Positions 9,375-17,712 of a DNA stretch of 48,934 bases are shown here, piece by piece. The stretch is taken from contig JAQXJI010000024.1 of assembly GCA_029008615.1 (NCBI GenBank), positions 1-48,934 on the forward strand, in the 5' to 3' direction. This DNA is from Elusimicrobiota bacterium (GTDB lineage Bacteria; Elusimicrobiota; Elusimicrobia; Elusimicrobiales; Elusimicrobiaceae). The number at the start of each line of letters is the position of its first letter. The first letter of the stretch is position 1. A model generated the notes under the pieces. It searched no databases. It had not been told where the DNA came from and saw only the letters and a program-made list of their open reading frames with translations. Both the position numbers and the translations under genes were made by a program.

Positions 9375-10049
9375 CTAAATGCGCGGGCCTTTTATGCGCC
9401 CGCGACAAAATTCCATAAGTTTTTTACAGCAATATTTTACCTTTTCCGGCGGATAAGAAGGAATTTCTTTCCGCGCCGAGCATATTTGCAAAACCTCTTT
9501 TTCCGCTCCTTCAAGCTTTGAAAGCAGTTCGCTTTTATTTAATATATATTCGCCGGAACGGACATAATATTCCGCCTGCAAAATAAAAAATACGCCTTTA
9601 TAAAGTTCCCGAAGAGCAAAAGGCAAATCCCGCGCGTACAAAAAAGAGTGCACCGCTCCGTGATAAAGCGCCTGAGCCCCGCTTTTTACGGCCGCCACCG
9701 CGTCTTTTGCACCCAAAGGCGGAATCAAATCGTCCAAGTCGCCATATACGGCTTTAGTGTCATAATAAAGCTGAAACAGCTCATTCCCCGCCCAGGCTTC
9801 TATTTCCGCCGCGCCGCTTATGAAACCGCAGGCTTTTTCCCCCTCCGGCATACCCGAAACGACCGATTTATATTTTTCCAAATCTTCAAAGCCGATTTCG
9901 TCTAAAATTACTACGGCGTCTATATCGCTGTTTTCGTCCGCCTCGCCGCGGCGGTAGCTGCCCTGATAGCCCACAAAAAGCAATCTGTGGGCGAAAACAG
10001 CTTTAAGTTTTTCCGTAAAAACGAAGAACCAATGTTCGGGATTTATCAT
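9375..10049 (-). CDS. MNT-type nucleotidyltransferase domain protein
   Basis: A 224-residue protein with the polymerase-beta-like minimal nucleotidyltransferase signature: GSYRRGEADENSDIDAVV, i.e. Gly30-Ser31 and the metal-binding Asp42/Asp44. The C-terminal half is helical and Cys/Lys rich. Such proteins transfer nucleotides to small molecules or proteins; some act as antitoxins with a HEPN partner, but no separate HEPN gene is next to it. The start is supported by GGAG eight bases before the ATG. The downstream neighbour is the MBL hydrolase, probably in the same transcript. Substrate unknown. Confidence 0.7.
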   Translation of the reverse strand: MINPEHWFFVFTEKLKAVFAHRLLFVGYQGSYRRGEADENSDIDAVVILDEIGFEDLEKYKSVVSGMPEGEKACGFISGAAEIEAWAGNELFQLYYDTKAVYGDLDDLIPPLGAKDAVAAVKSGAQALYHGAVHSFLYARDLPFALRELYKGVFFILQAEYYVRSGEYILNKSELLSKLEGAEKEVLQICSARKEIPSYPPEKVKYCCKKLMEFCRGRIKGPRI

Positions 10050-10221
10050 AATTTCTCCAAGGTATTGAAATTTATCGGTTTTGGCGTATTATTATAAATA
10101 CAGGCCTCTTAAGGGCATAAAGTTCGGGGTTATGCGAAAGCATAAACATTTTTCCTTAAGTCCCGCCTGACGGGCTTTGACCGCGTTTCAAAACCAACAG
10201 AACCCTTACGCGGGCAAATAT

Positions 10222-10245
10222 CAAAAACCTCCGCTTTTGCGGGGG
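10222..10245 (-). terminator. Intrinsic terminator of the SDR gene
   Basis: On the minus strand CCCCCGC, an AAAA loop and GCGGAGG are followed by TTTTTGA, directly downstream of the SDR stop codon. The stem has one wobble pair. Confidence 0.75.
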
Positions 10246-10253
10246 TTTACCCG

Positions 10254-11003
10254 TTATATTTTGTTATAAATAAAATCGGGAATGATTTTTAAAAGCCAAG
10301 CTATCAAACGCCATCTGCGCGTTATATACACGATACTTTTACCGCGCTTCAACGCCGAAGCTATTTGACCGGCGGCTTTATTAACCGGGGCAACCCAAAA
10401 AAGTCCGTCCTTGCCGCCGACGCCTTGCGCCAAAGCCGTATCCACAAAACCGGGAATAATCGTACAGACATTAAGTTTAAGTTTATTTTTGACGGCCTTT
10501 TTGCGAAGGCCCTCAAGATAATTGCTTACATAAGCCTTGCTCGCGTAATAAGAGGGAGCCAAATCAGAACCCCTGAAAGACGCTATGCTTGATATTGCGG
10601 CAAGCGTTCCTCCTCCGCAGGACTGCGGAAGAGCCTTTTCAAAATAATTATAAGCCGCGACGGCAAAATCCGTAAAACCCAATACATTTGTTTTGACGGT
10701 TTCAGTTTCCGGCCCGGCGGAAAGTTCCGCGTTTATATGGCCAACGCCGCTGCATATTATTATAGTTCCGATACCGCCCATATCCTGTGCGGCTTGCTTA
10801 ATAACTGCGGCGGATTTTAAAGACGTAATATCCGAAACATAAGTAAAAACTTTTTCAGGAGATAAAGCCTTTAACTCCTCAAGCAAGGCTTTTCTTCGCC
10901 CGGTAACGGCCACTTTGCGGTCTTCTTTAAGATAAAACAAGCATAAAGCCCTGCCTATCCCGGAAGTCGCACCGACTATAAGAACATTCCCGTTATTTTT
11001 CAT
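10254..11003 (-). CDS. Short-chain dehydrogenase/reductase
   Basis: A 249-residue SDR with a Rossmann fold. The cofactor motif is GATSGIG near residues 11-17, TGRRK at 34-38 suggests NADP(H) preference, the structural motif appears as CSGVG, and the catalytic residues are a serine near 138 and Tyr152/Lys156 in SYYASK. The C-terminus (WLLKIIPDFIYNKI) is hydrophobic and may touch the membrane, as in lipid-related SDRs. The ATG lies seven bases after a perfect TATAAT with no ribosome binding site, suggesting a leaderless message. It is a single gene with its own terminator. Substrate unknown. Confidence 0.88.
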   Translation of the reverse strand: MKNNGNVLIVGATSGIGRALCLFYLKEDRKVAVTGRRKALLEELKALSPEKVFTYVSDITSLKSAAVIKQAAQDMGGIGTIIICSGVGHINAELSAGPETETVKTNVLGFTDFAVAAYNYFEKALPQSCGGGTLAAISSIASFRGSDLAPSYYASKAYVSNYLEGLRKKAVKNKLKLNVCTIIPGFVDTALAQGVGGKDGLFWVAPVNKAAGQIASALKRGKSIVYITRRWRLIAWLLKIIPDFIYNKI

Positions 11004-11010
11004 ATTTTAA

Positions 11011-11016
11011 ATTATA
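11011..11016 (-). promoter_or_regulatory. -10 box of the SDR gene (leaderless arrangement)
   Basis: TATAAT on the minus strand, with exactly seven bases between it and the SDR ATG. Transcription from this box would begin at or next to the start codon. No recognisable -35 box. Confidence 0.55.
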
Positions 11017-11060
11017 TAAAACATTGGCAAACCCGGGCTGTACAAGGCCGCCGATATCGG

Positions 11061-11066
11061 TATAAT
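11061..11066 (+). promoter_or_regulatory. Possible -10 box of the flavin reductase gene
   Basis: TATAAT lies 22 bases before the ATG at 11088, just upstream of a strong AAGGGGG ribosome binding site (11071-11077). A start seven bases after it would leave a very short leader that cuts close to the binding site, so the assignment is tentative. Confidence 0.35.
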
Positions 11067-11087
11067 ATATAAGGGGGCGATAAAAAT

Positions 11088-11576
11088 ATGAAATATAATG
11101 AAAACGCAAAAGAAAACCTTAATATCCTGGCAAAAGGGGCTTTTATAACAAGCCAGTACGCCGGGCAAACAAATATAATGACGATAGGCTGGGGCGCGAT
11201 AGGCAATATTTGGGCAAAGCCCGTATTTATAGCTATGGTGCGTAAAAGCCGTTTTACTCACGATTTGTTGGATAAATCCAATGAGTTTACGATTACAATC
11301 CCGCACGAGGATATGAGCGAAGCATTGGCCCTTTGCGGCACGAAATCCGGCAGAAGCGTTGACAAAATAGATGCTTTAGGATTGAAAATGACGGAAAGCA
11401 AAGAAGTAAACGCTCCTACGATTGACTGCAAAGGAACGCATTACGAATGTATGGTTCTTTACAAAACCGATATGAAGCCCGCCGCTTTGGACGAAATCAC
11501 CAAAGAACGCTGGTATGCGGACGACGACTATCACACGATATATTTTGCGGAGATAGTAAATACGGTAGAAAAATAA
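11088..11576 (+). CDS. Flavin reductase-like FMN-binding protein (flavoredoxin type)
   Basis: A 162-residue protein of the flavin-reductase-like split-barrel family. Typical segments are the N-terminal AFITSQYAGQTNIMTIGWGAIG, the RKSRFTHDLL loop and the FTITIPHE strand followed by ALCGTKSGR, which occur in flavoredoxins of anaerobes. It would bind FMN and carry electrons between NAD(P)H or iron-sulphur proteins and an unknown acceptor. AAGGGGG precedes the ATG by 11 bases. The gene stands alone, divergent from the SDR gene, and ends before a bidirectional terminator. Confidence 0.82.
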   Translation: MKYNENAKENLNILAKGAFITSQYAGQTNIMTIGWGAIGNIWAKPVFIAMVRKSRFTHDLLDKSNEFTITIPHEDMSEALALCGTKSGRSVDKIDALGLKMTESKEVNAPTIDCKGTHYECMVLYKTDMKPAALDEITKERWYADDDYHTIYFAEIVNTVEK

Positions 11577-11650
11577 TTGTAAAGACCTTTATTTCCTCCG
11601 CCGTAAAAGCAATTCTCCGCGCCTGCGGCGGCAATTCGATTCATACAAAA

Positions 11651-11680
11651 AAGGCCCCTTTTAAAGGGGCCTTATAAATT
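11651..11680. terminator. Bidirectional terminator
   Basis: AAGGCCCCTT and AAAGGGGCCTT form a stem flanked by an A-run on the left and TTATAAATTT on the right. It separates the convergent flavin reductase gene and the secreted protein gene at 11696. Confidence 0.75.
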
Positions 11681-11695
11681 TATATTCGCGGCAAA

Positions 11696-12457
11696 TTATA
11701 TGCCTAGGTCTTTTGAGTTGGAAAATATATACTTAATGGAATCTTTCCTAATGTGCTTGTATAATATTTCAGAAAGTTCTGCCATCGCTCCGTAGAATAC
11801 GGGCATATCTTCCACTTTAAGAGAAGCCTCCGCAATGCTCAGCATATTATCGGCGCGGGAGGAAACCACATAAGAGCAGATTTCCAAATTCAAGGAGCGG
11901 TATACACACTGATTGGCGTAACGGTAATACTCCCTTAAGATCTTGCCTGAAGCATTCTCATCGGAAAAAATACTTCTGTATTTTTCAGGATAGGCCGAAC
12001 TTGGAGGAACAAGCTTTAATTTTGCGGTTCTGTCCCAAAATTTATTTCTTAAATTCATTAAATGCTTTACAAAAGCATCGGCCTGCGGAACCGTTCCGTA
12101 AGATGTAACTTCAAGCCTTTTATACGGAGTAGGCTTCTTTTTCAAAGCGGATAAATCCGATTGATAGGATTTGTTTTTCCCCGCAGCCTTGATTTTAGCG
12201 TCATAATCCTGCAAAAAAGATCTTACTTTATCCGCACCGGGCGCATTTTCCGGAAAGGACTGGGCCTTTTCGCTTTCAACATATTTGGCGTGCAATAAGG
12301 AATTCAGGCGGAAACTTTGCGCCGGATTCATAAAATCTTCCACGCTGAAATCATATGTATCAAACAAATACGGCGAGGCATACCTGCCGAATTTAATATT
12401 TTGAGCGTTAAGGGGAATAAACGTCAAAACCATCAAAAAAGTTAAAAAATATTTCAT
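11696..12457 (-). CDS. Secreted protein of unknown function
   Basis: I do not recognise this 253-residue protein. It begins with a signal peptide (MKYFLTFLMVLTFIPLNAQ, probable cleavage after NAQ), so it should be periplasmic or secreted. The mature part is basic and mostly helical, with a YGTVPQADAFVKHLMNLR segment and two cysteines near residues 193-202 that could form a disulphide. The start has GGAAGGTG before it. It lies 24 bases after another secreted protein gene (12482-13102) with a similar signal peptide and helical make-up, so the two probably form an operon and act together. Confidence 0.65.
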   Translation of the reverse strand: MKYFLTFLMVLTFIPLNAQNIKFGRYASPYLFDTYDFSVEDFMNPAQSFRLNSLLHAKYVESEKAQSFPENAPGADKVRSFLQDYDAKIKAAGKNKSYQSDLSALKKKPTPYKRLEVTSYGTVPQADAFVKHLMNLRNKFWDRTAKLKLVPPSSAYPEKYRSIFSDENASGKILREYYRYANQCVYRSLNLEICSYVVSSRADNMLSIAEASLKVEDMPVFYGAMAELSEILYKHIRKDSIKYIFSNSKDLGI

Positions 12458-12481
12458 AAAAGCACCTTCCGTATAATAACC

Positions 12482-13102
12482 TTATTTCTCCGTAAAATTA
12501 ATGCCGGCGTTTTTCGTCAGCGAAGCAAATTCCGCCTTAGATTCTTTATAAAGTTTATCAGATTTTTTGTTAAGTGAGAATACCATAACATCTAACAAAC
12601 CGCCGGCCATTCTCAAAGTAGCGACGTCATAGGAATCAACGCCTTTTGTCTGAATTTCCTTAAAAAAGGACTTAAAGTAATCCATATCAGCCCAATATTC
12701 TTTTGCAAGCTGCGAAAATCTGTACGCATTTCTGGCGGAAGAAGGATTTGATTTATCTTTATTATATTTGTCAGCTCTGGCTTTATATTCGTTTGAAGCT
12801 ACAAACAAAGCGTAATCAAGTTCGTTGAGGTCTTTTGCAAGCTGAACTTTAAGAGCTTCGCCTTGTAAATCCGCATATTTTTTATTTGCTTTGACCGCCT
12901 TTAACAAAGCGTTTTCTTCGGAATTGCTGCGGGCGCTCTCTTCAAGAGCATTGGTAATTTTCCCGTCCTTCCCAAAACTTTTCAGCTGCTGAGTCCACTT
13001 CGCAAAATCCGCGACATCCGCAGAGTCTTTAAAAGAAAAAGTCTGCGCGCTTAACCCGCAGGATAATAAAATAAAAAGTGAAAATACGATATACTTCGAC
13101 AT
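12482..13102 (-). CDS. Secreted helical protein of unknown function
   Basis: A 206-residue protein not recognised as a known family. The N-terminus (MSKYIVFSLFILLSCGLSAQ) is a signal peptide. It may be cleaved after SAQ, or at the cysteine in LLSC as an atypical lipoprotein. The mature part is rich in Lys, Ala, Ser and Asp and predicted helical, with NALEESARSNSEENALLKAV suggesting a coiled segment. AAGGAG lies 9 bases before the ATG. It is the first gene of a two-gene unit with the secreted protein at 11696-12457. Confidence 0.65.
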   Translation of the reverse strand: MSKYIVFSLFILLSCGLSAQTFSFKDSADVADFAKWTQQLKSFGKDGKITNALEESARSNSEENALLKAVKANKKYADLQGEALKVQLAKDLNELDYALFVASNEYKARADKYNKDKSNPSSARNAYRFSQLAKEYWADMDYFKSFFKEIQTKGVDSYDVATLRMAGGLLDVMVFSLNKKSDKLYKESKAEFASLTKNAGINFTEK

Positions 13103-13226
13103 ATCATCAGCTCCTTACATATAAGGGTGCAAGGATATTCTATAAGTTATAACATATCCGCGCAAGGGTATTTGGACCTACTCTTTTATGGGCCAAAATG
13201 CCTATATATAAGATGTCTTAAAATGT

Positions 13227-13232
13227 TAAAAT
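13227..13232 (+). promoter_or_regulatory. Extended -10 box of fmt (leaderless arrangement)
   Basis: TAAAAT preceded by TGT, ending six bases before the fmt ATG. No ribosome binding site is present, so transcription would begin at the start codon. Confidence 0.5.
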
Positions 13233-13238
13233 ATTTAT

Positions 13239-14177
13239 ATGTTAAAAACAATATTCTTCGGCACACCGTCCGTAGCCGTACCTTTTTTAGAACTTTTAAA
13301 TGAACTGACCCAAGTGGTTTTGGTGGTAACACAGCCCGATAGGCCCTGCGGCAGAGGCTTAAAGCTTAAACCGTGCCCGGTAAGGGAAAAGGCTCTTGAA
13401 CTGGGGCTTAAAGTAATTTCCCCGGAAAAACTTAAGGATAATGTTGAAGCAATCAAAGCCGAAAACGCCGATTTGGGCGTGGTTGTCGCTTACGGAAAGA
13501 TTTTCCGCAAGCCCGCGCTTGAATCCACACGCTTAGGCCTTTTAAACATTCATTTTTCAAAGCTGCCTTCTTACAGAGGTGCGGCACCGGTTCAATATGC
13601 CCTATTTAACGGAGAAGAAGAAACCGGCGTAAGCGCATTTTGGATTAACGAGGGTTTGGACGACGGTCCGCTTGCCGCGCTCCTGCCCTGCGAAATTCTG
13701 CCGCAAGACGACGCAAAAACGCTTTTCCCCAAACTTATTGATTTGGGTAAAACCGCTTTACGCAAAGTAATAGCAGATGTTGAAGCGGGCAATATAATCA
13801 AAACCGAACAAAAAGGCAAAGTTACTTTGGCCCCCTCTATTGCCAAGGAACAAACCTTGCTTAGTTTTAAGCAAATGTCCGCCCGTCAAATACACAATAC
13901 GGTGCGTGGCTTGGCCGCGGCGATGCCGGCCTACGCCAAGGCAATCACCAAAGAAGGCCAGCCTATGCAGCTTATAGAAACGGAAATTTCGGACTTAAAA
14001 TCAAATATGCAGCCGGGCCAAATAGTTATGATTGAAAGGAATAAAGGCTTTTTTGTACAATGTAAAGAGGGTGTTTTGTTTATTAAAACGCTGCGCCCGT
14101 CCGGCAAAAACATTATGACGGCGGGAGCATATTTAAACGGCAGGAAGATTGCTGCCGGGGATTTCTTTTTTGAATAA
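13239..14177 (+). CDS. fmt: Methionyl-tRNA formyltransferase
   Basis: A 312-residue formyltransferase that formylates Met-tRNA(fMet) with 10-formyl-tetrahydrofolate for translation initiation. The catalytic Asn, His and Asp are present in the segments NIHFSKLPSYRGAAPVQYA and GLDDGPL, and the C-terminal tRNA-binding domain (APSIAKEQTLLSFKQ onward) is complete. It opens a run of plus-strand housekeeping genes. There is no ribosome binding site; a -10-like TAAAAT ends six bases before the ATG. The PASTA gene starts four bases after its stop. Confidence 0.96.
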   Translation: MLKTIFFGTPSVAVPFLELLNELTQVVLVVTQPDRPCGRGLKLKPCPVREKALELGLKVISPEKLKDNVEAIKAENADLGVVVAYGKIFRKPALESTRLGLLNIHFSKLPSYRGAAPVQYALFNGEEETGVSAFWINEGLDDGPLAALLPCEILPQDDAKTLFPKLIDLGKTALRKVIADVEAGNIIKTEQKGKVTLAPSIAKEQTLLSFKQMSARQIHNTVRGLAAAMPAYAKAITKEGQPMQLIETEISDLKSNMQPGQIVMIERNKGFFVQCKEGVLFIKTLRPSGKNIMTAGAYLNGRKIAAGDFFFE

Positions 14178-14180
14178 TTT

Positions 14181-15188
14181 ATGAGAAACGACAAAAATTT
14201 GGAAGAAGATTTTTTAGACGATAAGCCGATAGTTTTCGCTTCGGTTTTTAAAGCTTTGGCCGTTTTGTGCATAATAGGCGTTTTTTTAGCCGTAGTGGCC
14301 TTTTTTTCCTTTGACTGGGCATTTTCGGCCATAGTTCACAGCCGGGCTGAAACAACCGTCCCCGATTTAACAAAGAAGTCCGTTGACGTCGCCATAGACG
14401 TTTTGGCCAACGCAAATTTATCTTTAAGAAAAGCAGGGGAAGAATACCAGCCGGAGATACCTTCCGGCCATATTATAAGGCAAGTCCCCCCCGCCGGCAC
14501 GATTGTGCGCGAAGGCAAAGTCGTCCGCGTTTGGATAAGCCAGGGCAATGAAAACATCGAAGTGCCCGACGTAACCGGCATATTGCAGAGAAACGCCGAA
14601 CTGCTTTTGCGTCAAAGTCATCTTATGGCAGGCAGCAAGCTGACTTCTTCTTCTTTAACGGTCGAAAAGGGTTATGTAATAAGCCAAAAACCGGCCGCCG
14701 GGGAATTGGCAGCAAAGGGCCAAACCGTAGATCTTGTAATATCAAGCGGAAAACCTCTTTCAACTCAGATTTTAATGCCGGACTTCAGGCAGAAGCAGCT
14801 GCGCGAGGCGAACCGTTGGGCTTCCGAGCATAATATTGAAATCAATTTGACCGAAGATAAACATTCTATGTTCCCCAACAGCACCATAATAAGGCAGTAT
14901 CCCGAACCCGACAGCGAAATCGCGCCGAAGTCTTCCATAGACATTACGGTAAGCGCGAGGCCGGTTTCGGAAAACGAAAAGACGCACCGCATTTATTATG
15001 AATTGCCGCAGGGCAAGAACCAAAACAGAGTCAAAATAGTTTTAATTGATTCAATCGGCGAAAGAGAAGTTTTAAACGATCTTAAACAGCCGGGCTCCAA
15101 GATAGATATAACGGTGCCTTACGGCGGAGAAGCCAAATTCAGGATTTATGTGGACGGCGTTTTGGTCCGCGAAAAAGAGATGAAATGA
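14181..15188 (+). CDS. Membrane-anchored PASTA-domain protein without kinase
   Basis: A 335-residue protein with a cytoplasmic N-terminus (1-20), one membrane helix at about residues 21-47, and three PASTA domains outside: about 57-125 (VPDLTKKSVDVAIDVL), 127-194 (VPDVTGILQRNAELLL) and 199-268 (MPDFRQKQLREANRWA). A further beta-type domain runs to the end. PASTA domains bind peptidoglycan fragments in PrkC/Stk kinases and some penicillin-binding proteins, but no kinase or transpeptidase domain is present. It starts four bases after fmt and overlaps rpe by four bases. In Firmicutes prkC lies between fmt and rpe, so this may be the kinase-less equivalent; that is inference. Confidence 0.85.
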   Translation: MRNDKNLEEDFLDDKPIVFASVFKALAVLCIIGVFLAVVAFFSFDWAFSAIVHSRAETTVPDLTKKSVDVAIDVLANANLSLRKAGEEYQPEIPSGHIIRQVPPAGTIVREGKVVRVWISQGNENIEVPDVTGILQRNAELLLRQSHLMAGSKLTSSSLTVEKGYVISQKPAAGELAAKGQTVDLVISSGKPLSTQILMPDFRQKQLREANRWASEHNIEINLTEDKHSMFPNSTIIRQYPEPDSEIAPKSSIDITVSARPVSENEKTHRIYYELPQGKNQNRVKIVLIDSIGEREVLNDLKQPGSKIDITVPYGGEAKFRIYVDGVLVREKEMK

Positions 15189-15886
15189 TAAATTTACATC
15201 TTCCGGCAAAATACCCGTCTGACAAAACGGCGATTGCGCCCTCGATATTATCGGCTGATTTGCTGAACTTGGGCGAGCGTATAAAGCAGGCGCAGGAAGC
15301 CGGGGCGGATTGGCTCCATATTGATATTATGGACGGGCATTTCGTACCGAATTTAAGCTTTGGCCCGGCAACGGTAAAAGCGATAGACGGCTTCACCGAT
15401 TTGGCGCAGGATGTACATTTGATGGTGGAAAACCCGGCGGATTTCATTGAGCCTTTTATAAAAGCCGGGGCAAGTTCTTTGACTTTGCACATAGAAAGCA
15501 AAGGCAATTTAAAAAAGCTTTTAGAAGGCATTAAAGCGTGCGGTTTAAAGTGCGGGATATCAATAAAGCCCGATACCAAGCCGGAAGCTCTTTTGCCTTT
15601 TGCTGATTTGATTGATTTAATTTTGGTTATGAGCGTTTATCCCGGCTTCGGCGGGCAAAAGTTTTTGCCCTCAAGCCCCGCTCAAATAGCGGCTGTAAGG
15701 GATATAATAACCAAAACGGGCCGGCCGATTTGGCTTGAAGTTGACGGCGGCATCAATGCCGAGACGGCCCCAAAAGCCGTAAAAGCCGGCGCGGACGCCT
15801 TAGTGGCGGGCAACGCCGTATTCGGGCAGAGCGACATAAAAAAGGCTCTCTCGGATATACGCGCTGCGGCCGACGTAAAGATTTAA
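15185..15886 (+). CDS. rpe: Ribulose-phosphate 3-epimerase
   Basis: A 233-residue TIM-barrel epimerase interconverting ribulose 5-phosphate and xylulose 5-phosphate in the pentose phosphate pathway. Family motifs are APSILSADLLNLG, HIDIMDGHFVPNLSFGP (metal ligands and catalytic Asp), DVHLMV, VMSVYPGFGGQKF and EVDGGINAETAPK followed by AGNAVFG. It has about ten extra N-terminal residues before the barrel. It overlaps the PASTA gene by ATGA and lies 52 bases before rpsP. Confidence 0.97.
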   Translation: MINLHLPAKYPSDKTAIAPSILSADLLNLGERIKQAQEAGADWLHIDIMDGHFVPNLSFGPATVKAIDGFTDLAQDVHLMVENPADFIEPFIKAGASSLTLHIESKGNLKKLLEGIKACGLKCGISIKPDTKPEALLPFADLIDLILVMSVYPGFGGQKFLPSSPAQIAAVRDIITKTGRPIWLEVDGGINAETAPKAVKAGADALVAGNAVFGQSDIKKALSDIRAAADVKI

Positions 15887-15894
15887 ACAAAACA

Positions 15895-15927
15895 AAATTT
15901 GCCGTTTTTATTTAAACGGCAAATAAA
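15895..15927 (+). promoter_or_regulatory. Hairpin before rpsP
   Basis: TTTGCCGTTT and AAACGGCAAA flank a short TTTATTT loop between rpe and rpsP, immediately before the AAGGAG site of rpsP. There is no T-run after it, so it may be an mRNA processing site or translational control element rather than a terminator. Confidence 0.5.
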
Positions 15928-15938
15928 AGGAGATAAAA

Positions 15939-16181
15939 ATGGCAGTAGTAATCAGACTCCAGAGAACCGGGAAACGCACCCAGCCCCAATACAGAATCGT
16001 GGCTGCGGAAAAAAGAAGCGCGGTAGGTTCTCAGGCTAAAGAAGTGCTTGGGACGTTCAATCCCTGCGTAAAAGAAAGCGAGCAGATTAAGCTCGACCTT
16101 GAAAGAGTAAACCATTGGGTAAAAGTCGGTGCGATACCGTCCAAAACCGTGGCCTCTTTAATCAAAAAAGCAAGCAAATAA
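15939..16181 (+). CDS. rpsP: Ribosomal protein bS16
   Basis: An 80-residue 30S subunit protein of normal length. The start MAVVIRLQRTGKRTQPQYRIV is diagnostic, and LGTFNP and WVKVGAIPSKTVASLIKKA match the family. A strong AAGGAG precedes the ATG. It heads the conserved block rpsP-khpA-trmD-rplS, preceded by a hairpin that may set its translation. Confidence 0.97.
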   Translation: MAVVIRLQRTGKRTQPQYRIVAAEKRSAVGSQAKEVLGTFNPCVKESEQIKLDLERVNHWVKVGAIPSKTVASLIKKASK

Positions 16182-16210
16182 TTGCCTGCCTTTAATATAA
16201 AGGTGTTCTT

Positions 16211-16441
16211 ATGAAAGAAATGGCAATATTCCTGCTTACTTCCCTCGCTACGAAGAAAGACAGCGTAGTGGTGGAAGCGAAAGAAGAACAAAACAATGTT
16301 TATCTTACGGCCAAAGTCGATCCTTCCGATAAAGGCAAGGTTATAGGCAAAGACGGCTGTATCATAAAAGCGGTAAGGACGGTGCTGAGCGCCGCGGCCG
16401 CAAAAGCGAATAAAAAGGTTTCCCTTAAACTGGAAGACTAA
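16211..16441 (+). CDS. khpA: KH-domain RNA-binding protein KhpA
   Basis: A 76-residue single KH-domain protein (YlqC/KhpA family) with the RNA-binding GxxG loop in VIGKDG. KhpA pairs with KhpB/Jag in other bacteria and influences translation and cell division. The position between rpsP and trmD is the family's usual one. The stop codon TAA shares its last base with the trmD ATG (TAATG), giving tight coupling; rimM, normally between khpA and trmD, is not there. Confidence 0.92.
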   Translation: MKEMAIFLLTSLATKKDSVVVEAKEEQNNVYLTAKVDPSDKGKVIGKDGCIIKAVRTVLSAAAAKANKKVSLKLED

Positions 16442-17172
16442 TGAAAGTTGACATTATTACACTTTTCCCGGAAGTTATGGAACCTTACCTTTCAAGCAGC
16501 ATACTTGGCAGGACAAGGCGGAAAGGAGTAATAGAAATAGGGTATTTAAACCCAAGAATATTCGCTAAAGATAAGCATAAGACTGTCGACGACAGGCCAT
16601 ACGGCGGCGGGGCCGGAATGTTAATGAAAGCCGAACCGCTATACAAGGCCATAAAACAATTAAAGAAGCAAGCCCCGGAAGGGACGAATCCTTTAGTTGT
16701 TATGACAAGCCCGCGCGGCAAAACGTTTAACCAAAAGCTAGCTAAAGAACTGGCTAAGGAAAAACATATTATCTTTGTTTGCGGGCATTACGAAGGCGTA
16801 GACGCGAGAATCTACCCTGAAATTGACTTGGAAATCTCTCTGGGCGATTTTATCCTTACCGGCGGCGAACTTGCCGCTTGCGCAGTGATAGACGCCGTAA
16901 CCAGGCTTCAGCCGGGCACTTTCGTCAAAGACGACGTAACGGCGAAAGAAAGTTTTGAGGATAACCTCCTTGAAGCGCCGCAGTACACCAGGCCGGAAGT
17001 CTGGAGAAGAAGAAAAGTCCCCGCCGTACTCTTAAGCGGGAATCATAAAGAAATTGAAGAGTGGAAGTTAAAAGAGGCTTTAAAAATTACAAAAAAATTA
17101 AGGCCTGATTTGCTTGATAATAGACCTCTCAAAACAAGCGAAACCAAGAAAAAAAGACTCAAGAGGAGATAA
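16441..17172 (+). CDS. trmD: tRNA (guanine-N1-)-methyltransferase
   Basis: A 243-residue SPOUT methyltransferase that makes m1G37 in tRNAs reading CNN and some other codons, preventing frameshifts. The motifs [29 protein letters not shown] and the knot segment [20 protein letters not shown] are all present, and QYTRPEVW lies in the C-terminal domain. It overlaps khpA by one base and ends seven bases before rplS; the ribosome binding site of rplS (GAGGAG) lies in its last codons. Confidence 0.97.
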   Translation: MKVDIITLFPEVMEPYLSSSILGRTRRKGVIEIGYLNPRIFAKDKHKTVDDRPYGGGAGMLMKAEPLYKAIKQLKKQAPEGTNPLVVMTSPRGKTFNQKLAKELAKEKHIIFVCGHYEGVDARIYPEIDLEISLGDFILTGGELAACAVIDAVTRLQPGTFVKDDVTAKESFEDNLLEAPQYTRPEVWRRRKVPAVLLSGNHKEIEEWKLKEALKITKKLRPDLLDNRPLKTSETKKKRLKRR

Positions 17173-17179
17173 CAGCAGT

Positions 17180-17602
17180 ATGAATATGAATGAAATTGCC
17201 GCAGCGCAATTAAAGAAAGACCTGCCTACCTTCAAAGCGGGCGATACGGTAAGAGTATCGGTAAAAGTAGTAGAAGGCGATAATGAAAGAATCCAGCTTT
17301 TTGACGGCGTAGTAATCGCCAGAAGAGGCAAAGGCGTAAGCGAAAGCTTTACCGTAAGGAAAGTTTCCTTCGGCGTAGGCGTGGAACGCATTTTCCCCCT
17401 TCATTCCCCCAGGATTGAAAAAATCGAAGTATTGAAAATCGGCAAAGTAAGAAGAGCAAAACTCAATTACTTAAAAGCCTTGTCCGGCAAAGCGGCCAGA
17501 CTGCAGGAAAAAGCCAAAGTAGTACCCGGCGCGCAGACCGCTAAAGAAACCGTAACGGAAGAGAATGTAGCTCCCGCCAAAACGGAAGAAAAAGCCGCTT
17601 AA
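17180..17602 (+). CDS. rplS: Ribosomal protein bL19
   Basis: A 140-residue 50S protein at the subunit interface. [30 protein letters not shown] and [13 protein letters not shown] are the standard segments. I chose the ATG at 17180 because GAGGAG stands just before it and because the upstream extension would lie inside trmD. The final 30 residues (Ala, Glu, Lys and Thr rich, ending AKTEEKAA) extend beyond the usual length of about 115. A clear terminator follows at 17625. Confidence 0.96.
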   Translation: MNMNEIAAAQLKKDLPTFKAGDTVRVSVKVVEGDNERIQLFDGVVIARRGKGVSESFTVRKVSFGVGVERIFPLHSPRIEKIEVLKIGKVRRAKLNYLKALSGKAARLQEKAKVVPGAQTAKETVTEENVAPAKTEEKAA

Positions 17603-17624
17603 GGTTAAAAACATTTAGTAAAAG

Positions 17625-17652
17625 ACCCCGGTTATAAAAGCCGGGGTTTTTT
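17625..17652 (+). terminator. Intrinsic terminator after rplS
   Basis: CCCCGG and CCGGGG form a stem around a short loop, followed by TTTTTT. It ends the fmt-rplS run of genes. Confidence 0.85.
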
Positions 17653-17712
17653 GTTTATGCCCTAAAACCCTTGTTAGCAGAAAGCAAACAAGGATATTAT
17701 TATTCTAATTTA

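Noticed and set aside
9375-10049. MNT-HEPN toxin-antitoxin pair
   Set aside because: The nucleotidyltransferase has no adjacent HEPN gene; its neighbour is an MBL hydrolase.
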